64,000 bases of DNA from NCBI GenBank assembly GCA_949128115.1, contig OX421964.1, forward strand, positions 18,996,892 through 19,060,891, read 5' to 3'. This document shows positions 47,891-58,953 of the stretch, one piece after another. The DNA is from Anaspis maculata (taxonomy: Eukaryota; Arthropoda; Insecta; Coleoptera; Scraptiidae). Each line of letters starts with the position of its first letter. The stretch's first letter is position 1. A program made the translations under genes and the position numbers. The notes under the pieces were generated by a model. It made no database searches. It saw only the letters and a list, made by a program, of their open reading frames with translations, and was not told the origin of the DNA.

Positions 47891-50800
47891 ATGGATTGCA
47901 CAACTGCCATGATACAGTTGTTACCGGACTATGACGGAGAAGGTCCGATTAAGAGTTTCTTGCGAAGAGTTGACGAAGCTGCGAACCTTGCTGGATGGAC
48001 AGAACAGGAGAAAGTATCAGTTGCCACATTGAAGTTGCAAGGAGCCGCACGTAAAACATGGGAAATAAATTCCTCAACCAACCCCACCTGGGAACAATTT
48101 TCCAAGTTGTTGACTGACCGGTTCGAACCAAAGAAGCTAACACTTCAGTGTATGACTGAGTTTCAGCAGTGCGTCCAACGCAAAGACGAATCAGTGAGGG
48201 CATTCGCTGGAAGATTAGCCGAGACAGCAAGAGCATTTGGTGAAAAATTGAAAGTAAGCAGTGATCCTTTTGAACATGAAATATTGCAAGAACAGTTCGA
48301 CTGTAAGGTTCGCTTACAGTTTGAGAGGGGTCTCCTTCACCCCCTCAACTACAAGGTTATGTCATCTGAGCCAGAAAGTCTTCGGAAAGCTGTAGAAATA
48401 GCCGAAAAAGAAGAAACTTTTCTGAAATACCTTGAATCGGTCCAGGATCGAGAGCACTCGTCAACTGAAGGTGTAGAATTGTGGAAAAACAACAATGATA
48501 TACCTAGTACACCTGTTGCGTACTGCCGCTACGATAATGAAAGAAAGACAAATTTTAATTATCAACCCAAGATCAGAACGGAAGTGAAGAAAAGTACAAG
48601 ACCTTACTACGATTTTAAAGCAAATCGGAATGATGAGTACAGATCGGGAAATAGTATTGAATTCTATTCTAGTGCACGAAAAGCTAACCCGGATACATTT
48701 TACTATCAGAGACCCTATCGGCAACATAGAAGAATTTTAATAACGTGCTATTCATGTAACAAGGCAGGTCATTTTGCATCACAGTGTCGGAGTCAAAATT
48801 TTGCTAAAAGTTATCAAAACCACCATCAGCAACGTGTTACATTTCCAATCAAGTGTTTCTCGTGTGGAAAAGCAGGCCATTTTGCCTCGCGATGTTTTGT
48901 TAATACTACCAACAATTCTAGCATACGACACGCTAACGAAAGTTTTTCTAATTTTCAAAAACCTCATCAACGTAAATTCTCATCAACGTGTTATTCATGT
49001 GGCAAGGCAGGCCATATTGCAAAGTACTGTCGGAACCGAAATTTTGAGGATGTTAGTACAAATAAGCAAAAACATTATCATAGGAATCGCTTCAGTGGAA
49101 AGGAACGAATCGACTCCTTTAATAATGGAAAAAGAACTAGGAGGAATGCCAACACCAACGGTATTTTATATTCTCGAGGGCGAAATTCTGTATTTATGAA
49201 CATAGAAGGAACAGACTATAAAGTGGTTTTAGACAGCGGCGCGGCATTATCGTTGGTTAAACAGAGTTTACCGATTACCATCACCGATAAAATCAAGAAA
49301 TTACCTCAGTCCTACATTTGCGATATTCAAAGGACTCCTATTCCGCAATATGGAATGGTTGACATGGAAATTACTTTACCGAATGGAGTGACAGTGACAC
49401 ATCCTTTTGTCATAGTGGGTGATGATACTCTATTTGAAGGGAACCTATTGCTTGGGATGGATTTCTTTACAAAAACACAAAGTGTAATTTCATGGGAAGA
49501 GAACTGTTTGAAGGTTCACAACTCTACCCTACCGATGGTATTCGAGAACACGAACAATGCATTGAATACGGTTGTTTCATGTACCAGAATGGAAAACCCT
49601 CGAGCACGAACTAATCTTACTGGATATTCCTTGAGGACTTATGCTAACAGCCTCTTTGACAAGTCAAAGAAAACAGCTACGGAAGCTGAGGCAGGCTCGT
49701 CAGGTCCTCTGGGGAAAACCAGTAAGAAAAATGGGAGAGAAATGGTGGAAGCTCGGAAAGTAACAACTAATCTTAGTGGGTGTTCCTCGAGGACCAGTGT
49801 TAACGGCCTCTTTGATAAGTCAAAGAAATCAGCTACGGAAGCTGATGAAGGTTCGTTGAGTCCTCTGGAGAGACCCAGTAAGAAAAAGAAGAGAAGAATG
49901 ATGGAAACCCAGGAAGTAACGAGTAGATGTACTTGTGAAGAAGGTTTAAGCCACCATGGGAAGACCAGAGATCAAGTTTGTCAGAAGAGTGAAACTGTCA
50001 GGATTGCTCATTTAGCAGGAACAAACACAGTATTTGTAAATATTTGGGGTAAACCTCGTAAACTTATACTAGACACGGGAGCCGCAGTCTCACTAGTTAA
50101 GGTCACCATACCAATGAACCTGACAAAAATCAAGAAATTACCAGCTATACATATTTCAGATATTCAGGGTAATGTCATCCCTCAGCATGGGGAAGTTCCT
50201 GTAGTTTTAGAACTGCCAGGAAATGTGGAGATAACGCATAATTTCATCATAGTCGATAACGACATGAATTTCGACGGTGATTTATTAATCGGATTGGATT
50301 TTCTAAGGAAAACCCAAACGGAAATCTCGTGGAAAGAAAATTGTCTGAAAATTAATGATGTTATCATACCCCTTCATTGTGGGAAAGAAGATGTTCCAAG
50401 TGATAGAGGGATTATCTCTAGTGTGCAACCTGCTGAACGCAACAATGAAATTTTTCTTTTTCACCAAAAAGAAAAATTTCCAAAGGTTACGATGGACTTG
50501 GAAGAAATTGTGAATCATGCTGAAACGCAAGTAGAAAGGCAAGAAGTAAAGGAAACATTACGCAATCGGAAGAAAGCAAAGAAAGAGAAGGAACGAAGGA
50601 TTCAACAGCCTGTAGCAACGCATCCTCATGCGAGGAGTGATACATGTTCCCATATTCATACTTCGAACACCACAGAAGTTGAAGCCATTAGCAGAGCAGA
50701 AACATGTGAACACAGAGAAACTCCCAACTGCAAAGAAAATCGCAGAAGACAGGGAATTAGCAATAAACAGGTCGGCACAACATCACGAGAAAGTACGAAA

Positions 50801-51949
50801 AGAAGCAAGCAAAAATCAAATGGAGTAAAATCAGGAGAAGCACAAAAAGGGATTTTGTTGAAAACTCAGGAAAGGAAAGTTGAGGTTATTGAACAAGGAA
50901 GTTCAAGGGAACCTCCCAGACAAGTAGGCGATGAAGAAATTGCGGAAATTGATGTGAGGAATTCGAACGATCGTAGGAAGAAAATGAAAGGAAATGACTC
51001 TGTGAAGAGAAGTTCAAGAAAAGGACAAACAAGCAGACAAGAGATGGGAAAAGCCGAAGAATCAAAGGAAAAAGACGCACTCACGAAGAATGGCCATCTT
51101 CATGTGCATCTTGCATCCGACGTGATTCTTCTACCCAGATCTAAAGCTATTTGTCTGACACGTATCAAGAAAAGTGCACATTTCGAGAACGTGTTGATTG
51201 AACCTTATGAGGAAGTTACACCTGGAGTGTTTGGAGTCAGAGTATTTTGTAAAAGGGATAATGGAATGCCGTTTCAGTTGATTAATGTCACCAATCAAGA
51301 ACAATTGTTGAAGGAAGGAACGATTGTTGGTACAGCTTACGATGCTCAAGTGAGGCCAAGGTCTTGTTCTCCAAGGAGAAAACGAGTTAGTATAGCAACC
51401 ATGAGGAAACGGAAGTCTAAGGAAGAAGAAGAATTGATTAAGAATTTGAACATCCAAACTCAAAATGAGGAAGACCAACAAAAGTTAAGGGATTTAGTGA
51501 GAGAATTTAGCGATATCTTTAAAACACCAAACCAGAAGTTAACATGCACCAACAAGGTCAAGCATCGAATCATCACAGAAGACGTACAGCCTATAGCAAA
51601 GCGACCTTACAAGGTACCTTACACCAGGAAACAGGCATTAGATGCTGAGATAGACAAAATGTTAGCAGATGGAATTATTGAACCAAGCCATTCACCCTGG
51701 TCAGCGCCAGTGGTTTTAGTAGAGAAGAAACGTCATCCCGGTGAAGAGCCTGAACTTAGAATTTGTATCGACTATAGAGAGTTGAATGCAATCACGAAGG
51801 CAGATTTCTTTCCTTTACCGAACTTATCAGAGACCATTGACCGTCTGAGTGGTTCAAAACTGTTTTCGACTCTTGATTTGGCCAGTGGCTATTTTCAGGT
51901 CGAAATGGACCCTAGGGACAGGGAGAAGACAGCCTTTAGCACGCCATTC
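47891..51949 (+). CDS. gag-pol: Gypsy Gag-Pro-Pro-RT polyprotein, N-terminal part
   Basis: ATG at 47891 (context GCAGAAATGG) opens one uninterrupted frame. Residues 1-180 are a retrotransposon Gag/capsid-like domain. Three CCHC zinc knuckles lie at 286-299, 322-335 and 367-380 (CxxCxxxxHxxxxC). Two aspartic-protease domains follow: one around D448 (VVLDSGAALSLV) and one around D728 (LILDTGAAVSLV). Each has its downstream hydrophobic Gly motif (LLLGMDF, LLIGLDF). The proteases are separated by two copies of a ~51-residue linker (571-621, 622-673). A basic/acidic spacer (850-1070) leads to the reverse transcriptase: ICIDYRELN and FSTLDLASGYFQVEMD (first catalytic Asp D1329). The frame is cut after residue 1353 by a LINE. 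The frame without the insert is otherwise clean. Confidence 0.93.
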
Positions 51950-53354
51950 CTGTCTAGAAAGTGGTTACTTTCCTCCAAGTTGGAAATGTGGATTAGTGAT
52001 ACCACTACCTAAAAATAGCACCCCACAGTCATTTTCTGATCTACGACCAATCACAATTCTCCCAGCCCTATCTAAGATCCTAGAAAAAATTGTATTTCAA
52101 CAAATGTACGAATATTTCAATAGCGAGAAACTCTTCAACAAACACCAATCAGGATTCAGAGCCTCACATAGCACAATCTCGGCACTTGCTCAGGTTACTG
52201 ACGATATCTTTAGAGCATGTGATGATCACAAAGTTACGGCCATGATATTGCTTGATTATTCCAAGGCCTTTGATAAGATCGAACATGACTTGCTCTGCTC
52301 CAAGCTGAAATTCTATGGATTTTGTAATTCATCTTGTGAATTTATACGGTCGTACCTATCTAATAGAAGACAGATTGTTAAAATCAACAATACATTTTCT
52401 GAATCCGCCTTTTTGCCTACTGGAGTTCCGCAAGGGTCTATCCTAGGGCCGCTTCTCTACCTCATTTATACGACAGAAATTTTGAATAAAATAAATATAA
52501 ATTTTCACGCGTACGCCGATGACATAGGTCTCTATCACAGTTTCAATAAAACCAGCTTGCGCGACTCAGTAAAAACCATCCAAAATAGTGTAGATATGAT
52601 ACACGACATCTCGCAAAAACACAATCTCACGTTGAATATAAAGAAATGTGCCATTTTATTGTTTGGAAGTAAACATGACCGTTCAATAATAAACGAAAAC
52701 GATATCTCTTTTCACATTGACAACAAATCCATTCCGAATGTGGAGTCTTCTAATTATCTCGGCTTAGTTCTTGATTCATCATTAAAATTCAGTGTACATA
52801 TAAACAAGCTTTTACAAAGGACATACTGTAGCTTGAAATTGCTTTATGCGAGTCGTCACCTCCTAAATCATCAACTCCGAAAAAACTTATGCAATTCTTT
52901 GGTTCTCTCGCATCTAGGATATTGCAATTTCGTCTATGCGCCGTGCTTGGACTTTGTCGATAGAACTCGCCTTCAAAGGGTTCAGAACTCTTGTTGCAGG
53001 TTTGTGTTTGGGCTGCGGAGATATGACAGGACTTCTGCAAAAATCAAAGAACTTAATTGGTTAAATATTGAAAATCGCGTTAAATTGCAGATTGCGGTTT
53101 TCACACATAAAGTCCTTCAGACCTCCACTCCACCTTATCTAAAAGAAAAGCTTCTATCTCGGGGTCAACTACATGATTTGAACATTCGCCACCTGAATAC
53201 ATTGAGCCTTCCAAAACATTCAACATCTTTATTCAGAAAGTCATTTACTTACAATGCGACCAGCAATTACAACACGCTGCCCAACTCTCTAAAGTCTTCA
53301 AGTGTTGATCAGTTCCGAAAAAAAGCCAAGATCATTTTTTTCTCGTTACAGTGA
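51950..53354 (+). pseudogene. LINE ORF2 fragment: RT and C-terminal region
   Basis: About 467 codons without a stop, ending in TGA at 53352-53354. RT motifs: SGFRASHSTISAL, LLDYSKAFDKIEHD (catalytic Asp), GVPQGSILGPLLYL and HAYADDIGLY (YADD at 52512-52523). The C-terminus has SLVLSHLGYCNFVYAPCL and RLQRVQNSCCRF, typical of CR1/Jockey-group ORF2. The endonuclease half is missing by truncation. It is read in a different frame from the Gypsy gene it interrupts. No inactivating mutation is seen in the part present, so it inserted recently. Confidence 0.88.
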
Positions 53355-53598
53355 GGCTTGTGACTCGTGTTCTGCTTTCTTTTGTTTAGTTTGTGTATTG
53401 TGCTGTATCTCTGGTCTGTTACTATTTGGATTTTATTTATATCAATTAACGATTGTGTTCAATTCCATCTGTCAATACTCTCCCAGACACTGTATTTTGG
53501 TCGTTGTATAGCAGTTGAGTGGAAGAATAGCGCTAGCTAAACTCCGCTGCTATGCAATTGTGAATAAAGGCGTTTTATTATTATTATTATTATTATAC
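51950..53598 (+). mobile_element. 5'-truncated LINE inside the Gypsy reverse transcriptase
   Basis: LINE ORF2 begins abruptly near 51950 in the middle of the palm/finger region, and the copy ends with AATAAAGG and an (ATT)n tail at 53574-53597, directly joined to Gypsy codons (GHWQF) at 53599. 5' truncation and a microsatellite tail are hallmarks of target-primed insertion. A target duplication is not evident. Confidence 0.9.
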
Positions 53599-56500
53599 GG
53601 GCACTGGCAATTCATACGTATGCCAATGGGTTTAAAATCAGCCCCTAGCTCGTGGCAACGTCTCATGTACGTTGTTCTAGCAGGACTCACAGGACTAGAA
53701 TGTTTGGTATACCTAGATGACATAATTGTCTACAGTTCAGACGACATTGACGAACATTTGAGTAGACTGAGACATGTTTTTGAAAGAATGAAAGAGAATA
53801 ATTTAAAATTCAAGCCTACCAAATGTAGTTTCTTGATGAAAGAAGCCAAATATCTAGGACACGTCATCTCTGCAGAAGGATGTACGACAGATCCAGAGAA
53901 AACCAAAGTAATTGAGAACTATCCCCGACCAAAAACTGTGAAAGAGATCAGAGCATTTTTAGGACTTTGTGGATTTTACAGAAAGTTCGTACCAAAATTT
54001 TCAGAAATTGCTAACCCTTTAACAGCACTTACGAAGAAAGACACCAAATTCTTATGGACTCCAGTACAAGAAAGAGCCTTCGAAACTTTGAAGAGAGCGT
54101 TGATAACACCACCGATTTTAAGATATCCCGATTTCACCAAGGAATTCATACTTGCAACAGATGCCTCTGGCATCGCGATCAGCGGAATCCTATCTCAGAA
54201 ACATGGAGATGCAGAACACCCTATTTCATATGCTAGTAGAGTACTAAATCAAGCCGAAAGAAACTACAGTACGATTGAAAGAGAATGCTTAGCAGTGGTA
54301 TGGGCTATAAAATATTACAGGATTTACCTCACAGGAACACATTTCACAATTTATGTTGATCATAGACCATTGAAGTACTTATTAAATATCAAAGATCCAT
54401 CCTCTAGATTAGCCAAGTGGGCTATGTCACTTATGGAATATGATTTCACCATCGAATACCGCCCAGGAAAATTAAATCATGCTGATGCGCTCACCCGATT
54501 GAGAGATACAGACGAGGAAGAGAAAACGGAAGCAGAAGAACCTGAGGAATCGCATATTACTACACCAGGAACAAGTAGATCTGCCATATCTAACATAACG
54601 ATTGCAACGATCCATGAACACGAACCGGAAATAGATTTGATTCCAATAATCTATGACCTGGATGAAATCCAGAAGAAACAAGAAGAAGAGGAAGCAATCC
54701 AACAACTAGCAGCAAAAGACGGTTTCTACAGAAGCAGGAACGGATTGATCTACAAAGAGCGACGAGATGGAGAAAGAAAAGATCGGCTAGTGTTGCCGAG
54801 AGTCATGATGAGACGAATACTACAGTTGTATCATGACGCTCCAACTGCAGCACATGGAGGACAACAGAAGACTTTGGAACTAGTGCAGAAGGATTTCTTT
54901 TGGAAGAACATGGCTACGGATGTCACCAAATACGTAGAGAGATGTCACTCATGCAACATCATGAAAACTAACCCACAGAAACCAGCAGAACTTCAACGGA
55001 TGAGAAGTCCCTCCGTCCCATTTGAACTCATTTCTTTAGACATTGTAGGACCACTAAACATGACAACAAAAGGCAACAAATACATTTTGACATGTATGGA
55101 CTACCTCACAAGATATCCTGAATGTATCCCCCTGCCAGATATACAAGCCTCAACAGTTGCTAGAGCTTTTGCCGAAGGTATTATTGCAAGACATGGAGCA
55201 CCTAGGGCACTACTTACCGATTGTGGATCGCAATTTTTGAGTAATTTATTTAAAGATCTTTGTAAATTATTGAAAATTGAAAAACTGCAAACAAGTCCAT
55301 ATCGCCCGTCAACCAATGGCGTAGTTGAAAGAATGCATCATACATTGAAAGTAATGATATCTCACTATGTTTCCGAGAACAATCCAGATTGGGACAATAT
55401 GTTACCATTTTGTCTGATGGCCTTGAGAAATCGTATACAAGAAACGACGTCAGAAACACCATTTTACCTAATGCACGGAAGAGACATGGAATTACCATTC
55501 CACGACATTCTACATCCAACCAGAGTGCGCTATGACGTTGATGAAAATTACGTTACAGAATTATCAGGAAGAATTCGGACCGCATATAGATTGGCCAAAG
55601 AAAGTATAGATAACGTAACTGCAAAAAGACGCGAAACATTCAATAAACACGCAAAGAAACGCGAATTTTCAATAGGAGACAGAGTCTACTTACGCAATGA
55701 AGCTGTAAAGCCAAATAGCAACCTTGCTACCAAATTTCATCCGAAATGGAAAGGACCATATCGTGTTATTGAGCAGACGGGACCAGTCAATTTTAAACTC
55801 CAGGAAATCGGAGGATCCCAAGAAATGATTGTTCATGCCAACCGCATCAAATTATGTAAAGGAACCGATCAAGATTTCGAAGCAGGACCAGGAGAAGTTA
55901 GTTCTGAAGAGCAGCCAATGCTGCCTCTACCCTTCTACCGTCCCGCAAGAGCAAAACCATCAGCTAGATTGCCAAGATCACCAATCGTTACTTTTGCCCC
56001 AAGTGAAATACACCAACCTGAAATAATATCACTTCCTCCAACTGAATCTAGTAGTCATTCTGTAACCGACAGAAATAGCGAAGACGTCAGTAACCGTACT
56101 AACAGTTCACCTAGTGCTAGAAGCGAGAGTAGTGACGAAGGTTCTGAAACAGTCCACACTGATTCCAATGCGTCAAGTCAAGAACATGAACAAAGCAGTG
56201 CAGAACAAGTTAGGGTGAGAACTCCCGTACAACCAAGAAGGGCAAATACCCCACATTCACCTGTTTCACCAAGAAGGGCAAATACACCCCATTCATCTAT
56301 TCCACCAAGAAGGGCAAATACGCCCCATTCACCTATTCCACCAAGAATGGCAAATACCCCACATTCACCTATTCAACCACCAAGGAGGGCAAGTACACCC
56401 TATTCACCTATTCCACCAAGGAGGGCAAATACACCCCATTCATCTATTTCTCCAAGAAGGGCAAATACACCCTATTCACCTATTCCACCAAGAAGGGCAG

Positions 56501-56622
56501 ATACACCCCATTCACCCATTCAATCCCCAAGGAGGGCAAGTACACCACCTTCACCCATTCACCGTACCCGTAGTCACGGTGGTGCAAGAGATCACCCGTG
56601 GGTGTTGAGACGCGCCATTTAG
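53599..56622 (+). CDS. pol: Gypsy Pol, C-terminal part: RT, RNase H, integrase, repeat tail
   Basis: The frame resumes at 53599 with GHWQFIRMPMGL and contains VYLDDI (YLDD, 53710), completing the RT that began upstream. RNase H has LATDASG, the IERECLAVV segment and IYVDHRPL. The integrase has an HHCC zinc domain (H..H in YHDAPTAAHGG, CHSC) and a DD35E core: Asp at 55039 (SLDIVG), Asp at 55219 (LLTDCGSQF) and Glu at 55327 (GVVERMH), followed by a basic C-terminal domain (GDRVYLRN.., FHPKWKGPYRV). A Ser/Thr-rich tail ends in nine RRANTPHSPIPP-like repeats. Codons 1-28 of the open frame starting at 53515 are LINE 3' sequence, not Gypsy. No envelope gene follows. Confidence 0.93.
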   Translation, partial: GHWQFIRMPMGLKSAPSSWQRLMYVVLAGLTGLECLVYLDDIIVYSSDDIDEHLSRLRHVFERMKENNLKFKPTKCSFLMKEAKYLGHVISAEGCTTDPEKTKVIENYPRPKTVKEIRAFLGLCGFYRKFVPKFSEIANPLTALTKKDTKFLWTPVQERAFETLKRALITPPILRYPDFTKEFILATDASGIAISGILSQKHGDAEHPISYASRVLNQAERNYSTIERECLAVVWAIKYYRIYLTGTHFTIYVDHRPLKYLLNIKDPSSRLAKWAMSLMEYDFTIEYRPGKLNHADALTRLRDTDEEEKTEAEEPEESHITTPGTSRSAISNITIATIHEHEPEIDLIPIIYDLDEIQKKQEEEEAIQQLAAKDGFYRSRNGLIYKERRDGERKDRLVLPRVMMRRILQLYHDAPTAAHGGQQKTLELVQKDFFWKNMATDVTKYVERCHSCNIMKTNPQKPAELQRMRSPSVPFELISLDIVGPLNMTTKGNKYILTCMDYLTRYPECIPLPDIQASTVARAFAEGIIARHGAPRALLTDCGSQFLSNLFKDLCKLLKIEKLQTSPYRPSTNGVVERMHHTLKVMISHYVSENNPDWDNMLPFCLMALRNRIQETTSETPFYLMHGRDMELPFHDILHPTRVRYDVDENYVTELSGRIRTAYRLAKESIDNVTAKRRETFNKHAKKREFSIGDRVYLRNEAVKPNSNLATKFHPKWKGPYRVIEQTGPVNFKLQEIGGSQEMIVHANRIKLCKGTDQDFEAGPGEVSSEEQPMLPLPFYRPARAKPSARLPRSPIVTFAPSEIHQPEIISLPPTESSSHSVTDRNSEDVSNRTNSSPSARSESSDEGSETVHTDSNASSQEHEQSSAEQVRVRTPVQPRRANTPHSPVSPRRANTPHSSIPPRRANTPHSPIPPRMANTPHSPIQPPRRASTPYSPIPPRRANTPHSSISPRRANTPYSPIPPRRADTPHSPIQSPRRASTPPSPIHRTRSHGGARDHPWVLRRAI
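56236..56563 (+). repeat. Coding tandem repeat, 12-13 codons x 9
   Basis: Nine units of RR(A)(N/S)TP(H/Y)SPI(P/S/Q)P encode the last part of Pol after the integrase. Units differ at single residues and indels of one codon, and synonymous changes are frequent, so the array is under some constraint or is not brand new. Confidence 0.92.
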
Positions 56623-57387
56623 AAAATTCACCGTAAATGATTTTTTTTTCAAAAACGTTGCTGAAAACAAAGATTTTTTTTTACTACTTACAGTTGAATG
56701 ATTTAATTGCTCAAAGCTTAAATTTCATGGTAAATTTCATGTATATCCACAAAAATTGCTCATTAACATAATGCATCATTTTGATTTCCTAGATAGCTTA
56801 GGGATGCCTCTTTAGTTCTTAGAGATTTCAGTTCGTCAAGTGAGTTTATTGGAAAGAAGCGTTTCACATAACCCCGATGATCATGGTCACTGACTCAAAA
56901 TGCTGTATCGTGGTGCGTATAGTTACCAGTAGGAGCGCTCTAGTGTAAATAAAATCTGTTTGAATCAATACTATGTCATGAAAATGTAATAGTTGCTCAG
57001 TTATTGAATAAATTGTCCATCAAACTGCTTGTTGTGTTGCCTCTACTAAGAAATCGTCGAACAGCATTTTCTACTTTACATAAGTCAGGAGCCATTATCC
57101 AAAAAGCGAGATTAGTTGTGATTTTTCGCAAATAAATCACATCTAGTCTCTCTCAAAAGGCAAAGGCCGAGATATCCCTATTGGGACAAGTGAGAGGGCA
57201 ACCATTAGTGTTTTCTAAGAATTGGTTTCGAGATAGTAAAGGTGGTAAAGTAAAGTTTTCAATAAGAAGGGTAGTAAAACCAAATGAAGGGTGGAAAATT
57301 GAAGCGAATGAGGTTACTCCTATTAGAAGGTTGAATAAAATTGAATTTTCAAATGTGTAATCCATTTGAGAATTCAACTGAATACAC

Positions 57388-57508
57388 ATCCACTGCTACA
57401 TCTTTTGAATTATGGGGAATCCAAGAGATTGTAGCAGGGGAAACTGAGATCCATTGCTGCGTCTCTTGAATTATGGGAAATCCAAGAGATTGTAGCAAGG
57501 GAAACTGA
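57388..57508 (+). repeat. 61-bp tandem duplication with internal stem-loop
   Basis: Units start ATCCACTGCTACATCTTTTG at 57388 and ATCCATTGCTGCGTCTCTTG at 57449. Each can fold through (TCTC)TTG..CAAGAGA and TGCTGC/GTAGCA. Confidence 0.75.
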
Positions 57509-58904
57509 CCTGGACTTTTTGACCCGCCCTGTTTTGAGATGATTGGAGAACTGAAGAAAATTGGACAAGCAGGATATTGACTAATTTAGAAACAGAAATC
57601 TCAAGAAATTCTCCTTTTCAAAAGTTGCAAGATTTACCTGCATATTTCACTCCATATTTGAATTGAATGTCCTTCAGAAAAACTTAGTTAGAAAGTATCT
57701 ATAGGCAAGAGTATCAAAAGTAAATTTTCAAATCATAAAGTTCAAGTCAAGCTAGGGAACCTGTTTGTAAAAGCACATTCAAAGTCAATTCACCCAAAAG
57801 GTATGAGAAGGAGAAAGTGTTCACTTGGTAGCTGGACCACCCAACCAATTACACTAACACCTAGTTGAGTGAGAACATCCACTCAAAGAACATGGAAGTA
57901 TCCTCCAGGAGCCTACAGGAGCACAAGTCGTGCTTAAGTCAAAAGCCAAGGGTGCCAAAGAAACTGTCACCGCACCCTCAGGAGGCTGGTGTAATCCGAC
58001 TAGATTCACCCGCCACTACCCAGGGTCAACGACACTACAAGTACGGGAACAGGTGGTTGTTCACAGACACTGCTGTTGACGCGTTTTTCAACCGTTCAAG
58101 TAAGACTAGACTCAAGTCATGTGTCACGCGAGTGCTACACCCAGTGCAACCGTTATCCTAAAGGTACTTTAACCCTTGGGACATTTTCGTGCCAACGACA
58201 TGGACATGTGAACCCAAGAGTGTGGTGAACCCTTATTAGCTTATTTCCTTCGATACGAGTCACATTTTGCACCTTTGCGACAGAACCGTAGTTCGTCAGT
58301 GCCTCGTGGACACCACAGTAAAAGTGCCAGAGACCTAAATGGAATGTATTTCCATGATTAGGAAGAGTGTTCAGTTCCCTGACAACCACCTGTCGAAGAA
58401 TCGGCATCAAAGTTTTCTTCCACAATGAGCATTAAATAATGCTCACACGTACACCTTCGCCGGAGTTTCTTGCCGAAGCAGAGAGGTTCCTACTGAGTGC
58501 TAGTATATGGTACTCCCCCATGACACTACAGAAGAAGCCGCAACTGCCGCTTCCCTCAGTTTTCCCTCCAGTTCTTTGCGCAGCCCCCCGAAGCAGGAAG
58601 AAGACATGAGTGAGTGTGTAAACGTTGAAGTGTTAATTGTCTGTGTTGTAATTATAAATTTGGTTATATCTTGAAAGTGAATGTAATCCTTTTGTGTATA
58701 TATTGTCTTATCTATTTTAACCGATTGTACTTAATCATACTAGGTATAAGATGTTTTCTTAGATGTAAGCGTAGTGTCAAGTCTTGAGAAAAATTATTGC
58801 TTGTTAGTTGATAAGTTGTCAGTTTAGATGCCAAGTGTACTTAGTTAAGTACAAAGTCATTTCAAGAGGTACATAACTAGAAGGTCAAGCTATGTAGCTA
58901 TGTA

Positions 58905-58932
58905 GAAAATCAAGCTAGGTAGCTTGATTTTC
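58905..58932 (+). promoter_or_regulatory. Perfect hairpin upstream of the polypurine tract
   Basis: GAAAATCAAGCT, loop AGGT, AGCTTGATTTTC: a 12-bp perfect stem five bases before the polypurine tract. It could be an RNA structure for export, packaging or plus-strand priming; role inferred from position only. Confidence 0.6.
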
Positions 58933-58936
58933 TTTA

Positions 58937-58949
58937 ACGGGGAAGGGAG
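58937..58949 (+). promoter_or_regulatory. Polypurine tract
   Basis: ACGGGGAAGGGAG ends four bases before the TGTGG start of the 3' LTR, the expected site for plus-strand DNA priming. Confidence 0.8.
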
Positions 58950-58953
58950 TATC

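Larger units (their letters stand above)
56623..58953 (+). other. Gypsy 3' noncoding region; no envelope ORF
   Basis: 2.3 kb without a convincing gene. The longest frame (57865-58161, 98 codons) has no signal peptide, transmembrane segment or fusion-protein feature. Contains a 61-bp duplication, a perfect hairpin and the polypurine tract. Confidence 0.65.

Noticed and set aside
53515..53598. N-terminal 28 residues of the open frame continuing into Gypsy pol (MSGRIAL..LLLLLL)
   Set aside because: These codons are the LINE 3' end and its (ATT)n tail; the Leu run mimics a signal peptide but is an artefact.
57865..58161. Candidate envelope gene downstream of pol
   Set aside because: Only 98 codons, with no signal peptide, membrane segment or furin-like site; the element looks envelope-less.
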